A stretch of 64,000 nt of DNA from Inonotus obliquus (lineage: Eukaryota > Basidiomycota > Agaricomycetes > Hymenochaetales > Hymenochaetaceae): contig JAJHTX010000008.1 in the NCBI GenBank assembly GCA_032164295.1, forward strand, positions 124,001 to 188,000, read 5' to 3'. This document shows, piece after piece, positions 31,001 to 45,314 of the stretch. The position numbers and the translations under genes were made by a program. Under the pieces are notes generated by a model. That model did no database searches. It worked only from the letters and a program-made list of their open reading frames with translations, and had not been told where the DNA came from. Position 1 is the first letter of the stretch, and each line of letters begins with the position of its first letter.

Positions 31001-32234
31001 AGTGCTTACACTCTGTAAAATAGACGTAGAAACCCAATAAAGCAACATCAAATGTCAGTCACCTAGATACCTAGAGATTAAAATAGACAACTTCACCTGC
31101 GCTTAACCAATCAGGATACTCCACAAGCCCGCGCTTGATTTTGGCGTGCAAAGCTGGCATGCTCTGATCGTCAAAAGGGACTTTCCCACACACAAGAACG
31201 TAGATGACAACGCCGAAACTCCAGACATCCACTTCTGGCCCAGTGTACACCTTCGCGTTTAGGAGCTCTGGGGCGGCAAAGTACAAAGATCCACAGAACG
31301 TTGACAAATGCGCCGAGGGGTTATACAAATTCGACAGGCCAAAATCAATAATCTTGATATTCCCTGTCTGCGAGATGAGTATGTTCTCGATCTTCAAGTC
31401 GCGATGGACCACGTTATTTCGATGGCAATAATCAATAGCGGACCCTACTTGGCGAGAGAACTGGCGTGCAACCCGTTCGCGCAGACGCCCATGGCTGATA
31501 ATATAATCAAGCATCTGACCGCCATCCACATACTCCGTCACCATATAGTAGTGATTCGTGTGCACGATGAGCTCACGCATGCCGCAAATGTAGGGATGAT
31601 GGAGGAGCATTGAGAGAGCCGCCTCGCGGATCGTGCGGATCTCCTTCGAAGCATCTTTCGACGCTTGTTTTGCTGCCTGCTCAGGCGTCTGTGCTGTCCC
31701 ATTGGCATTAGCGTTTGCGGCCGACACACGCGGGATGATCTTGATCGCGAGCTACGGATAGTCAAAGAAAAAATATATTCCAAGAACGTCAATCACACGC
31801 TTAATGTGCAGAAGCAGCGGGAAGGAGAAGAAACAAGCGGGACATACCTTCTCGCCAGTGATGTTGTGATACGCAAGCTTCACCTTGCCCATACTACCAG
31901 CGCCAATTGTCTTCTCGAGGGTATAATCGCCCAACACACGATTCGAGCTCCGTGGCTTCTGCGCACGATTGCTGCGGCTTGGGTTAATCCCATCAACTAA
32001 ACCCGCACCAGCAGCTCGCGCAACATTTTCGTTCGTTATGGTGCGAGAATCCGTGCCGATGGATGATGGAGGAGCACCAGCAGACATATACTGTTGCACA
32101 GCAGGTGCCATCGGCATAGAAAGAGGTCGTGGACGCGTAGCCGCCGCAGCGGCACCATTCAGATTTGGGTGTCGCAGTGTTGGAGTTGGTGTCCCAGATG
32201 ACGAGGAAGGGGGGCGCTCAGCGAGAACAGGCAT
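28029..32234 (-). CDS. KIN1/KIN2 (PAR-1/MARK-type) Ser/Thr protein kinase with KA1 domain, 1295 aa
   Basis: Five exons, phase-checked: 31848-32234, 31097-31751, 29092-31012, 28211-29030, 28029-28133. N-terminal 100 residues are Pro/Ser/Ala-rich. The kinase domain shows [10 protein letters not shown] (P-loop), LAIKII (ATP lysine), [24 protein letters not shown] (catalytic loop), IIDFGLSNL (metal loop), [11 protein letters not shown] and VDVWSFGVV. Between it and the C-terminus lie about 650 low-complexity residues. The end carries a KA1 membrane-binding domain: [14 protein letters not shown], then [18 protein letters not shown] and final LTELKL. The [16 protein letters not shown] and KA1 features match fungal KIN1/KIN2, which control polarity, exocytosis and septation at the plasma membrane. 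The GQ-rich ATP lobe contains an Ala/Asn insert before KEIRTIREA. Looks intact. Confidence 0.93.
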
Positions 32235-32901
32235 CGCTATCGACTATTGCTATCGTAATTTTGTGCTTGTCTCAGTATAAATGATGAGGGTAGATGACAG
32301 AGTCGGAGGGGGATGGGCGAAGGAGAGTGGAACGGAATGATGATGGACCAAGATGTCGACTAGCTGATAGCTAGGGTGGCGGGAGGCGACAATAGAGTTG
32401 TCTTCGCCTCTCTAGCCGACTTCGATGGAGTCTGTGAGAGCTACGTTGTGAGAAGGCTGGCCGCCGTTGTTGGCTCCGTAGGTAAGGGATGAAGAAGAGC
32501 AAGTACTCTGGACTGGAGGAGCGCCGCCTCAACTCGGCGTGATGGTAAATTGTGACGGGGAACGTGACACTTTCCGAAAATAATATGTGAATAAATTAAA
32601 GTTGATCAACGTTCCAATCACAGCTCGTTAATGCACTTTGTTCTCATACTGATGGGAATGCCTTGACTTAGGAGGTTAGAATAACAGCAACCGAGCGGTA
32701 AGAGTACTATACACATCCAAATTCTAAACTAACTACTCGTAAAATAATATTAATCTATTCATTTACATATACAGCGCACCATCACCACCCACATCAACAA
32801 ACAACTCCGCAAGAAGTGTAAAAATATACATACTAACGAACAAAATCAACAGATATGCTTACAGTCCAAGGGGTATCTTTAGTTATTTCAGAACTCGTAA
32901 C
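32235..32901. other. Intergenic: KIN1 promoter and HMG-gene 3' flank
   Basis: No gene. Mixed sequence, with AT-rich stretches at about 32570-32600 and 32730-32830. Confidence 0.5.
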
Positions 32902-34787
32902 TCAGTCTGACCCGCACTCGGATCTAGGACTTCCAACGCCTCCCGCTCGCGAATATCTGGCAGCACTTTCTGAGCCACCCACCAGAGTTCGCCTACTTTT
33001 GCTCTCAAATTCCGTGGTAAAGCCACTCGATCCCATGCTTCTCGTACCCTGTCGTTCCGTACTGATCCGGCGTAGCGTCCACCTTTCTTTCCCAGAGCTC
33101 CAAGTTTGCATGTCACGAGTAGCTTGACTGACGTTCCTGTTCTCTATGGACCGCGAAGGGAACGAATGTCCCGAGGACGAAGACTGCGCTGGTGAACTTG
33201 GAGGCGCGCCGTGCGAACACGTCCGAACCTGTGGAGACGACTTGCTATTATCAGTGTCGCGAGTTGGGTCGTCTTCGATGACTACTCTCGCAGTCGAAGT
33301 ACATGACTGAGGCTTCTCGGGTACACGAAGTGCACCGGGGAACGTTCGTAAATTGGAAGTCGGTATGCTTGCCGGCTGGGAGCCACGCCCTTCACCTCCC
33401 GTTGCTCCTTCTTTCGATGAAAGTATTTTGGCCAGACTACCTGTCGGAGCCCAATCAAGAGCTGAATAAATCGACGGGATAGAGGCCAAGGATGGTAGGC
33501 GGACAACTTCAGCCTTCTCGGTATGCGCATCCGCAGCCAATTTATGCGGTTTCGTACTTCGTCGAAGATCCTCATATCGCTCTTTCCCACCGAAGCCATA
33601 AGGATCCACAGGAAGGTATTCATTCAACGAATGCCCAGGCGGGATATACGTATTCGGCAACACAAGTACCGGAACTCCGTACGATTTGTAGGTGTATCCC
33701 CCGGACTTTGGAGTCACCGGCTGCGACTCGAAGTTTGATTTCCAAGTTTGATCGTAAGGCGACGACAGTTCCGATATCTCCTCGATTTCTGGTCTCACAA
33801 TCGCCGTAGTCCTCAATCCGTTTCCCTTCCATCCTGGACATGTCGAGGACGAATCCGAATCCGAATCCAAGTCTTCAGCCGCAGGTATATTCCCGGGGCT
33901 CGAGTAATCTTCTTCAGGGAGTACGATACGCAACGGTTCCCAACATCCGGGTACTTTTTTGTTGTGCCCTTTCTGTCTGAGCGCATTCTTGAAGTACTTA
34001 TTCCCCGTTGGTCGGTGGTAAACGCCCTCAAGCCCAGGACGTGGATCCATCTTAATCGAATCGTCCTTTACTGGGACTGCCTTTTTTCTTCTTTCTCTTG
34101 CTTGCCTTAAGTTCTCATGCTCCTCCGCGTCTCTGAGCTTCTCGACCAACAACGCTTTCTCCAGCTCCTCGCCCTGAGTGCCATCCTTCACCAAGTCCGC
34201 GACAGCCCTACACTTCCTCTTCGCCTCACTCAACTCGCGTTCCCCACGTCCCTTCATAACCTTCCTCCTGCCTTTGAGCGCGTCCGACTCCGTGGGGTGG
34301 TACGCATACTCGGGATACATCTTCCTATGCTCCTCTTTCACCTCTTGCGCCTTCCTCATCCACGGTGCCTTTTCTTCCGCCGACAGCGATCGCCACACCT
34401 CTCCAGCAATCCGCGAGAGGTTTTGTGAATGCGACTCGATAGAAGAAGGTATTCGACCCTTCGTGACAAAGTCCGTGCGAAAGAGGATGAACGCATTTGA
34501 TGGGCGCTTAATATACCCCGCCTCGCGCTTACGCGCGTGCGATTGGGAAAGAGTTGGTTTCTTCGAGAATTTAAGTTGAGCGCCTGACGGAGAGTCGGAT
34601 TCGGAGGATGGGCCAGGTGCAGCATCGCGATCAACACTGGGACTTTTGCTGGATGTATAAGGTGACGGCGAAGGGCCTACGCGTATGAAAGACGTAATCA
34701 GCATCGATGCGGCTCTCGTGGAGAGGGAGGGAGAAAGATCGACTAACCGCGACCGCGAACTTTGTTTGAATGACGAAGGCAAGGCAT
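32902..34787 (-). CDS. MATA-type HMG-box transcription factor, 604 aa
   Basis: Two exons, phase-checked: 34748-34787 and 32902-34676. The start MPCLRHSNKVRGRG joins by a GTTAGT/GTAG intron to PSPSPYTSSK. A HMG box of the MATA/Ste11 class lies at about residues 68-140: YIKRPSNAFILFRTDF, HSQNLSRIAGEVWRSLS, EKAPWMRKAQEVKEEHRKMYPEY. It binds and bends DNA in the nucleus. A basic, charged helical region follows (KGRRKVMKGRGER, RQARERRKKA). The remainder is Ser/Pro-rich and disordered, with a poly-Asp/Ser patch. The family includes STE11, Prf1 and Pcc1-type regulators of mating and development, but length and linker give no firm ortholog. No homeodomain or pheromone-receptor genes are nearby, so this is not evidence of a mating locus. 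Confidence 0.9.
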
Positions 34788-36624
34788 GATACCGTCGCTG
34801 TTCACCCCAACTAAAACTGTGAATGAGAAATACGCGGGCTGAAAAGGGGGGATGGAAAGGGGGATGAAGACGATGGACGGCTGAAAGGCTTCCAGTATGG
34901 CCCAGAAGAAAGGCTTCCTGATCAAAGACAGACGGCAGATCTGTTACTCTTGCCTATATATACCAAAGCCCGAAACTCGAAATAGACACGAGAATGCGGA
35001 TATGAATGAAGAAAGGGGCGTATGGATGCAACTACCCCCCTAGCTCCCGCGAATTAATGGCCGGCAGCTAAAGAAACCTGAAAGCAAAATCGCAGAACAA
35101 GGTATTCGCTGACGACGAAATCCCGCAGGAACGATGAGACGATGAGATGAGATCGAGGAGAAGGAGACCAACAAACGGACAATCAAACAAACAAACAAAC
35201 AACGGTACAGAAACAAGAGACGAGAAAATAATCAACGGCCTTGATCCAACGATCCAAACGTCACAATTCGCCAACTCGCGGTTCACAAATCACAAGGAGT
35301 ATGTATATATCGGCGTGTATATGTATGACCATCAAAGGCGGATTTTGCCACTATCCGTAGCGGACGAGTGCCCTGTGCCGCGTAAGCCGCGTGTGGCCAG
35401 CGTAAAGACAGCCTGATCTTGAGCAAGCGCCAGTTCCCCGTCTCCTGCCTCGAGGCTTCAGGCTTCAAGCCAGCAGTCCAGTCTGGTCCAGTCCAATCAG
35501 ACTGTAGACTGGACTGTGACAGAGGGAAATTGTATGGAGCCAGACCCTTGGCGGAATCGGCCACACTTCAATGCCCTGTTCTATCCTGGATTGACGACGG
35601 TGGAATTTAAGAATGTAGGGTGTATGTATACCTCGTCACCTACGATCGAAATCTGAATCGAGCGCCGAGCTTCTCAACCAGATTCTTCAAGGGGAACAGA
35701 ATAGACAATCTTCCCCGATTCGGTGTGTGTGGGAGTTCCAAAAAGGAAAAGGGAAAAAAGGGGAGAGTTTGGTCTCGGTTCGGTTCGGTGACGCGTGTTG
35801 ATTGACGACGTGGTACAACTATTGGGCAAAGGGAGAAGGGAAAGAAGGGGATGTGAAATGTCGAGGACAGCCGAACCGAGGAAGTGAAGAGGTGAGACGC
35901 CACCCAGTGAAGAAAGGCAAAACAAAGGCTGATGATAGAAGAGCTAGTTGGATGCACTGGATCGCCCTTGGGGGATCTTTGTAGCGACACATTTTCCTTA
36001 CATATTTCTCAGTACGACGCGAAATACATACACAGCTCCAAGGAGGAATAACTAGAGAGATCTGGATCTCAGTCTTTCAAAAGCGTGTTGTGCTTCCGCG
36101 AGGCTGTTTAATCGTGTACAGTGAAAGACAGATGGGAGGCAGCCTGGCGCAATCGGCACTGCACTCAGGCTCTTGTCTGGAAGAGACTGTCTCAATGATG
36201 CATGAAAGGCCACTTTCAACTCAGCCGTTTTCAGACCAAATTTCCGGCTGTCGTAGGGAACGCAGATGATCAAAAGCAAGGAAAGCGTGTAGATAACGGG
36301 AAGATTTGGCGAGGCGACGGAGAGGTTGGTCGTAAGTACACTACTCCACCCACTATCGTCCCTGCTTGAATTCATCCAGCCCAAACGAAAACTAGGGGAA
36401 ATAAATATGCCTAAATTCGTCTCTCATCGAACTCAGCTAAAACACTCGGTAGATACGGAACAGGGGTGGGGGGCGGAGACAAAGTGCGTCGTAGAGCAAC
36501 TGAATTACTAGGGGAAGGGACACACTCGATGGGACCAACAGAGGCTACGCAGTATCCAATTACCTTTCATCGTTTGTGGACGACCATCGCTAGCATACCT
36601 AATGCCTCATTCACCGCTTTAGAG
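34788..36624. other. Intergenic region between the HMG-box gene and the alkyltransferase-like gene
   Basis: No supported gene in 1.8 kb. Holds AAACAAACAAACAAAC near 35185 and an imperfect palindromic patch with repeated CAGTCCAGTCTGG/CCAGTCC and AGACTGTAGACTGGACTG at 35473-35517. A 110-codon minus-strand frame at 36052-36384 has a hydrophobic stretch but no family match; it might be a missed 3' exon. Confidence 0.45.
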
Positions 36625-37556
36625 TCAAGACCGCTCTCCATTCCCCGCCTCTCCCAACACACTATTACTCTCTCCCGCCTCCCGTCTCATTCGTGCCCTC
36701 CCCCCTGGGGAACCAGCGCCGACTCCAGCACTATCCTCATTATCATCTAGCTCATCACCTTCACCTTCACCCTCATCTCCATCTCCATCCCTAGTCAAAT
36801 TCTGCCCAATTTCGTCCAAATTATCGTCGCCGTCTTCCGCTCGGACAGCTCGGGTTTGATCGAAGGTAACCCTTTCAGGAAACCATCCACATTCTCCCCA
36901 GTTCACCGCAAATTCTCCCTCTCTTGTTACGCGTACATTAACACCCTCCGCTTCGAGTGCTTCGCGTTGGTGTTGTGCGCCTTCTGTCCCTGGTCCGCGG
37001 GAGGATATCTTCCCTGAAGATGAAACGACGCGCTGCCAGGGGACGTCTGTCCCCTCGGGCAAGAATTTCAGTGCTGTGGTTTCCTCGTGGGGAAGTCGAA
37101 AGTGTGAGACGGAATGTGCGGAAGGGAGGGAGGGAAAGGGAGGAGAGACACGAAAGTCAGCTCGATCCTGATTGGTTCAAAGGAAGAGAGCTTACTTACC
37201 CTGCCCGACGTGTCTAGCATGTCTCGGCATTCCAATAAGCTTCGCAACATGTCTAGAATAATATTATATCACAACTCATCAGGACTTTGATCACATTCAC
37301 CCTGTAGAGGAACACTAAAATTTACTAAATATGTGGAGATTGTCAACGTACCCGTAGCTTGTAGCTTTGCCGAACGGAATCAAACGAACGACTTGGTATA
37401 CCTATTTATTCCCAAGAAAGAAAGAGATCAGGGACAGTAGACAAAACATGCAGCAGTATGCAATCAGAAAGGACTAATTTAGCAAAACAGCCGTACGCTT
37501 GAGATCGCCGCTCGGAATCTGATACTCACATTTGCGTGGAACTCAGCGCTATCCAT
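36625..37556 (-). CDS. Alkyltransferase-like DNA damage protein (Atl1 type), 192 aa
   Basis: Four exons, phase-checked: 37530-37556, 37352-37401, 37200-37252, 36625-37073. It has the DNA-binding domain of O6-methylguanine methyltransferases: VYQVVRLIPFGKATSYG, HVAKLIGMPRHARHVG, ALKFLPEGTDVPWQRVV, SSSGKIS. The active-site Cys of the PCHR motif is replaced by Trp (W56 in VPWQRV), as in alkyltransferase-like proteins. These bind O6-alkylguanine without repairing it and pass it to nucleotide excision repair. The last 90 residues form an acidic, Gly/Asp/Glu-rich tail (GDGDEGEGEGDELDDNED) not found in S. pombe Atl1, which is only about 108 residues. Acts in the nucleus. The first exon codes only nine residues. 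Confidence 0.88.
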
Positions 37557-37873
37557 GGCCTCCTCCTTCTTATAATGCTGGTGGTTGACGAACAAGGAAG
37601 GAAAGTAAGGAAGAAGCATGATGGGGATGATAATGAGAAGAAGCGCCTGTTGGATGAGTCATTTGTGGGTCCATTCGTGTGTCGTTCTCAGAGTCCTCAA
37701 TCTTCCCACCCACACGACTAACGGGCGCTAATCATTCATCCACCATCAAACAAGTACACAAGCAACACTTTGTTCTGAAAAGTTGCTATCGCAATGTTAA
37801 CGCGCACTACAAGATACTCTATCACCACATTCGTACAATCTTTGCTTTATCTATTTCGTGACGTAGATCCTTT
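37557..37873. other. Short intergenic spacer
   Basis: About 317 bases between the 5' end of the Atl1-like gene and the 3' end of the next gene, on the same strand. No gene seen. Confidence 0.5.
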
Positions 37874-40351
<2,478 letters not shown>

Positions 40352-41700
40352 CTATTTCTTCCGGTTGACTTCTTAGGATGCGATCAGAAACGACGCGGAA
40401 TGCGTGGTTGGGAAGAAGCAGACGTCTACTGGCGAGGAAGTCGTGGTTGAGGGTGAACCGTGGGTCGGCTAGATTATAGATGCCTTCAAATTTTTCATCG
40501 TTATCTTATCACGATCACGTGTATATCATGTGACTATGTGAGTAAATTTTCTCGTCCAATTAGAATCAGCACCTCAAGCTTGTTGTTCTTCGGATCGCTT
40601 ACATCCTCCTTTCTTTAATCCACGCTGTGAGTTGCGCGATCTCGTAGAACTCCTTTCTTATATCATCATCGTTGTTGACCGGTGTGCCTCCATCTGAACT
40701 TCATTCGTCGTTCTAGGCTTCTCGCTGAACTCATATGCATGTCGCCCTTGCATGGATCAACTACTGTGCACCCTGAGAGGGTTGGAAGTGGTGGTGACTT
40801 GACGCTTCACTCACAATTGAGTTACTTTGATGATGGCAGGCCATCTATCAGAGCATGATAATGTAAAACACCTTCATAGGTCACAGTTAATGTTCAAGAG
40901 TTACAAGTAACTCTAGCGAAGACTTAACCTAGTTCGGAGGTGATGAGACCGACCACTAATACAAATACCCCTCATTGGCATCCAGAACGCCTAAGAACGC
41001 CCATGTTGTGGACGCGCAACCGGGTAAGGCTATACTAGTATCATGGGCCAAGACAAGGCCGTGCGGGTCTTCACTCAAACTGGTCTCTCACCAGACCGAA
41101 ACAATACGGGACGAGAAAGTCACACTTGTATGTGCTCCTTACATCCGAGCATCATGGTTTACTTACCGAACTATTCCCAGCACGAAACACACTCTCGAAT
41201 TATGCAGGCCTCCTATGCTACGCATGCCGCTGCTATTTATGGACCAAGCTTAGGTGCGTGGTGCAATATTCGGATTCAAGGTGCAATATCCACCTACCAC
41301 TTTTCGCGTCACCCAGCTCTGTAGAACAATGGACAACCGTGCTTGTTCTCTGCGCTCTTGAGGTTCTCCTGCTAGTATATCTTGACCAATAGCTGTAAAT
41401 CTGATTATGAGGCGTGGTTTCTGATTCTTGCGAAAATACTCAAGCTGATTCTGATTCCTCACTGCTCCGGTCTCATGTCCGGAAAGGCCGTGTTGCACAA
41501 CCTTACAATCTTCGCAAAATAACTCGAATTCCATAACTCGATTGATCGCTAGCTGGAAGAACGCCGAGCCCTCAAGTCCCGTTTCGTATCGAGGCATATG
41601 CATAAAAGGTCAGCAATTTCGTGCACAATTGACCTACTGATTATCACGCATTCCCTCTCGGACGATACTGAAGTATAATCGCTCGTCTTCTTATCAGCCC
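40352..41700. other. Intergenic region between the fusion gene and the secreted-protein cluster
   Basis: 1.35 kb with no supported gene. Short frames near 40975-41400 (plus) and 41250-41603 (minus) show no family signal. The last part is the promoter of the first secreted-protein gene. Confidence 0.4.
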
Positions 41701-42208
41701 ATGCACCAATTCGCTGTTGCGCTTTTCGCGGCCATGCTATTTGCAAGCATGAGCGGCGCTTCACCACCCAGTCTAGACAAACTAGTCGATAAAGTTGGGT
41801 TAGGATGTGGTGCAGAACCCATGCGAACTACGATAGGTGTCGTATCATTCTCATGCGCCCAAAACACAAGGTGATTCTGTTTCCCATAACTCTGTAATAT
41901 TTCTACCTAACTCAATGTTTTATCTCTAGTCGTGTGTGTCGGGTAACGGATGCATCAGGCTGTAATAACGCAGACGGAGGTTCAGTTCAATCTATCACTG
42001 TAAGAGTGAGCACCACGCTCTATCAATTTTAAGTACCATCATTTACGTGCAACATCATCATCACCAGGAAGCTTCAACCAGCCAGCCCCTGGGTGGTTCG
42101 TCCAATGTTGCAGAAGCTAGCTTCACCTGCCCCGAAACTGGAATAGCTCAGTGTCAGATCATCTTGAGTGCTTCCGATGCAAGCCAGTTCGGTATTCTGC
42201 TAGCATAA
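41701..42208 (+). CDS. Small secreted six-cysteine protein 1 (126 aa)
   Basis: Three exons, phase-checked: 41701-41870, 41930-41999, 42068-42208. The N-terminus is a signal peptide (MHQFAVALFAAMLFASMSGAS), so the protein is exported. The mature part has six Cys in the order GCGAE, FSCAQ, VCRVTD, GCNN, FTCPETG, QCQII. The same order, spacing and intron positions occur in the next two genes. No catalytic motif seen. It has no long ORF, because each exon is short; it appears only after splicing. Candidate apoplastic effector or cell-surface protein; function unknown. Confidence 0.72.
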
Positions 42209-42711
42209 GCATGGAAAGCCGGCTTCGTAACCCCCAAAGACGCTTGAAGCTTATTGGGTTACGTGAGTTAATCATATAGATGTTATACCCTTGAATGTAT
42301 CAATCTGTTCGTGGCCGCCGTCACGGTATAAACCTCAGTAATGTTGATAGTGAAACTCAATCCTCATCCTGCACTGTCTTTATGACATACCTAACACCCG
42401 TAGTGTACAGGTGCCCTGATATGATTCTGACTAAATACTCTCCCACTGTGAGAGACCGTAGAAAGATCTGACTCCTGCGTATAAGGCGCGCAGCTCCGTC
42501 CCACAGAGTACTGGCTAGTATTACGTAATATATCTGAGGTCTGTTTGCTTCAAGAGACACCATACCAAGCGTACAGTATGAGCAAAGCAAAGGTTCAATA
42601 CGAAAAGACACATTTCAGAGTGTAAAGTATTCCCCGGCATAGCTGACGTTCACAAATCCACATCATAGTACTCAAAGTCAAAGTCTATTATTATACTCAC
42701 AATCCACTTCA

Positions 42712-43259
42712 ATGAAGAATCCTATCAACTCTCTGCTCGCAGTCATTGCTTTCCTTTCCTTCTCTGTGTATGGAGTACCGAGACCTCGTGATACATCAGA
42801 TAGCTTTCAATGCTCTGCATTTGGCCCACTAGGTCCTCATAACACAGTCATTTTCGCGAACTGTATCCCTGGAGCGCCGTGTGTATTCCTCTACGTCAAA
42901 TAATGAAGCGCTCATTTCATCTGACTGATACTCGGCAGGTATACCTGCGTGGCGACAGACAGAACTGGTTGCGTGGCGGGCGATCCAAAGAACATCGCAG
43001 AAATGAACATCGGCGTGAGTAAAGTCTTCATTATCTGATTATCCACATTTCGCCGCTCCTGTGTTAACGAGAGCACTCTGGTAACTTAATGCAGGAACCA
43101 TCGACTGTTGGTTTGGTTCGAAAGTCGTTATCGGTCTCCACAACCGACTTCGCTTGTCCGGTGACGGGCATGGTGTCTTGCTCGGTCATATTTACCGAAC
43201 AGGGAGCTAAAAATGCTACCATGTACGGGCTCTCCCTCGTACCAAAGGCTATCAATTAA
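42712..43259 (+). CDS. Small secreted six-cysteine protein 2 (135 aa)
   Basis: Three exons, phase-checked: 42712-42878, 42939-43014, 43095-43259. Signal peptide at residues 1-20 (INSLLAVIAFLSFSVYG), then Pro/Arg, perhaps a processing site. Cys blocks QCSAFGPLGP, NCIPG, YTCVATDRTGC, FACPVTG, SCSVIF align with both neighbours, and intron phases are the same (2 then 0). Most alike to protein 3 around YTCxATDxTGC. Function unknown. Confidence 0.75.
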
Positions 43260-44040
43260 TCACTCAGAATGTACGTATGTACAATGCTGGAATCCGCCCT
43301 CTTGATGTGATACTGACTCACCAGATACGAAAAGCAGTTTGAGGTATGCGCAAACTGCAAAGGGGTCCTATAGTTTTCATGCACATGTATTTTTCCTTGG
43401 CGTTTGGTTGCAGGAAACATGGGTAACTACCTGGCGTTTATTTATTCATGTCATTTGTTTCATCCTGTAGCACCCATATGTATTCATCTGCGGTATTGAA
43501 TACATTCTCTTTTGTACCCATCCATGGAGAGAGGACCAAGGTGATTAGTAATTACATTGCCCAAAAATTCGCCTACCACAAAATGAATGATTACTAAGCG
43601 CAATCTTGCCGAACCACATTTCCTGTTCATGTGCGCCAACTAGTATTGCATGTCCCTGCTTCAACTAGCTGGTATAATAGTGGGACCTGTGTTACACGCT
43701 TGCTTACCTCCCTTTAATACTAGGATGATCGGTAGCCTAGGATGCTGGATAACTGAACTGCGTGTCGAAGTTGCATCAGAAATTCTTCTGTTCGCACCTG
43801 CAAAGTGAACGTACCTGAACTCGTTTGCCATTGTCTTCCCTGAACCATGACTTCGACATTCCTTTGCTAATCGAGTATGTCATCAGCACATCGTTCGACC
43901 GCAAACTCATACGAAAACGCATAGTGAGAGTATATAGCAGGAGTGCTTACCTCCAATGCTTTCCTGTGTCCCCAACTTTCCAGTACTCCAAGTTGCATTC
44001 TTCCTCTCACTTTATCGTAACGAAGATCACTTTCAGTAAC
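43260..44040. other. Intergenic region within the secreted-protein cluster
   Basis: 781 bases, no supported gene. The ATG at 43825 gives a longer frame running into protein 3, but a signal peptide starts at 44041, so the later start is preferred. Confidence 0.45.
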
Positions 44041-45040
44041 ATGTATCTCAAGTCTACAGTACTTCTCCTCGGCAGCGCAGCTTTCTTCGGAAACGCCGTG
44101 GCCTCTCCATCCATCTCACGCGTTACTACGCCTCAGACGGACAAGCGTCAAGTTCAAGAGATCACAAGCGAGCTTGGATGCGAAGCTAAGGGGCCACTCG
44201 CCGGTCCCTGGGCGGTCGAGCTCTTCACCTGCCAGACGGGATCTAAGTGAGTGAGATGCGTGATTCATGATGATCGCTAGCTAAGCCTTACACGCGACTA
44301 GTTATACTTGCCAGGCTACTGACTTGACTGGTTGCACTTCTGGAGAAGTGGACAACATTGACAAACTCTTGGTCTTGGTATGTTGTTAGTCGTATTGAGT
44401 CACAGATCCGAGGACTCACCGCCATCCGATGTCGCCTAGGACTCGACTACCGGTATTCCACTAAGCGTCGCCGCCCATATTGTGGAGGCATACTTCAAGT
44501 GCCCAGAGAACGGACTCGTGCAGTGCGCAGTCCACTTTGCCAACAACGGTTCGAAATCCGCAGACTACGGTCTGCGCATCACCAATGCAACAGCGGGGAC
44601 GTGAGTGTCATGTGATGTCCATTCTGTACGAAAGATGAATCTGACGAGAGTTTCATAGTCCTTTCACAAATGCGACATTCGGTGCACCTGAGTCTGAAGA
44701 AGAAGTGGAAACCACCTCTGACAGTTTGAGTACTTCTGAGAGCGAATCAACTGATACCTTTGGGTCTGGTTCTCTGTCGGACGAGTCAAGTACTAGTGGC
44801 CCCACGAGTGGCTTCAGTGAGGACGAATCCACGGAGACTGGTACGGAAGTTGGTACCACAGAGACTAGTACGGAGACTGGCATAACAGAGACCGGTACGG
44901 AGACTGGTACCATAGAGACCGATAGCATGGAGACCGAAGCTTCAACCAGCGACGGCTTCAGCAATCAGGCGTTCGGTAGCGATGCTGACGGTTCTTTAAC
45001 TGGCTTTGGTAGCAGACCCACTGATGGGTTCGACTTCTGA
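44041..45040 (+). CDS. Small secreted six-cysteine protein 3 with Thr/Glu-rich repeat tail (274 aa)
   Basis: Four exons, phase-checked: 44041-44246, 44302-44377, 44440-44600, 44659-45040. Signal peptide at residues 1-22 (STVLLLGSAAFFGNAVAS), then a dibasic DKR at about residues 38-40 that could be a Kex2 site. The six-Cys domain (LGCEAKGPLAGP, FTCQTG, YTCQATDLTGC, FKCPENG, QCAVHF) aligns with proteins 1 and 2. A fourth exon adds about 125 residues rich in Ser/Thr/Glu with imperfect TETGTE-type repeats; it looks like a heavily O-glycosylated stalk. No GPI signal is visible at the end (GFDF). Function unknown. Confidence 0.75.
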
Positions 45041-45314
45041 AGGGCGCAAACGAGTTGTCAGAAAGGCTAACTTTGCAGCTAGTCTGCGAATATCGCTTAT
45101 TCGCGTCTCGTCTCACTTGATCTTTCCTTTCCTTCGGTTTCATCTTCTGGCTCCCAGTTGTAGATCTTAGCAGGACAGTAGTCTTGGATGTTGCAAGTAT
45201 GATACATATCTGCTGTACTTAATTGATATCTACAACGCTTCCATAATTTATTAGTCTATCCTATGAATTACGAAGCGAGCAAAGTGAGAATCGTACCTCT
45301 ACTATTTAATTCTC
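45041..45314. other. Convergent intergenic spacer
   Basis: 274 bases between the 3' ends of protein 3 and the TatD gene. Nothing recognised. Confidence 0.5.

Noticed and set aside
32902..34787. Mating-type locus, because of the MATA-type HMG box
   Set aside because: No homeodomain pair, pheromone receptor or CaaX pheromone gene is nearby; basidiomycete mating type is not normally set by an HMG gene.
42841..42903. A 63-codon protein ending at 42903
   Set aside because: The frame reads through a GTGTGT donor into an intron; the spliced form matches the neighbouring six-cysteine proteins.
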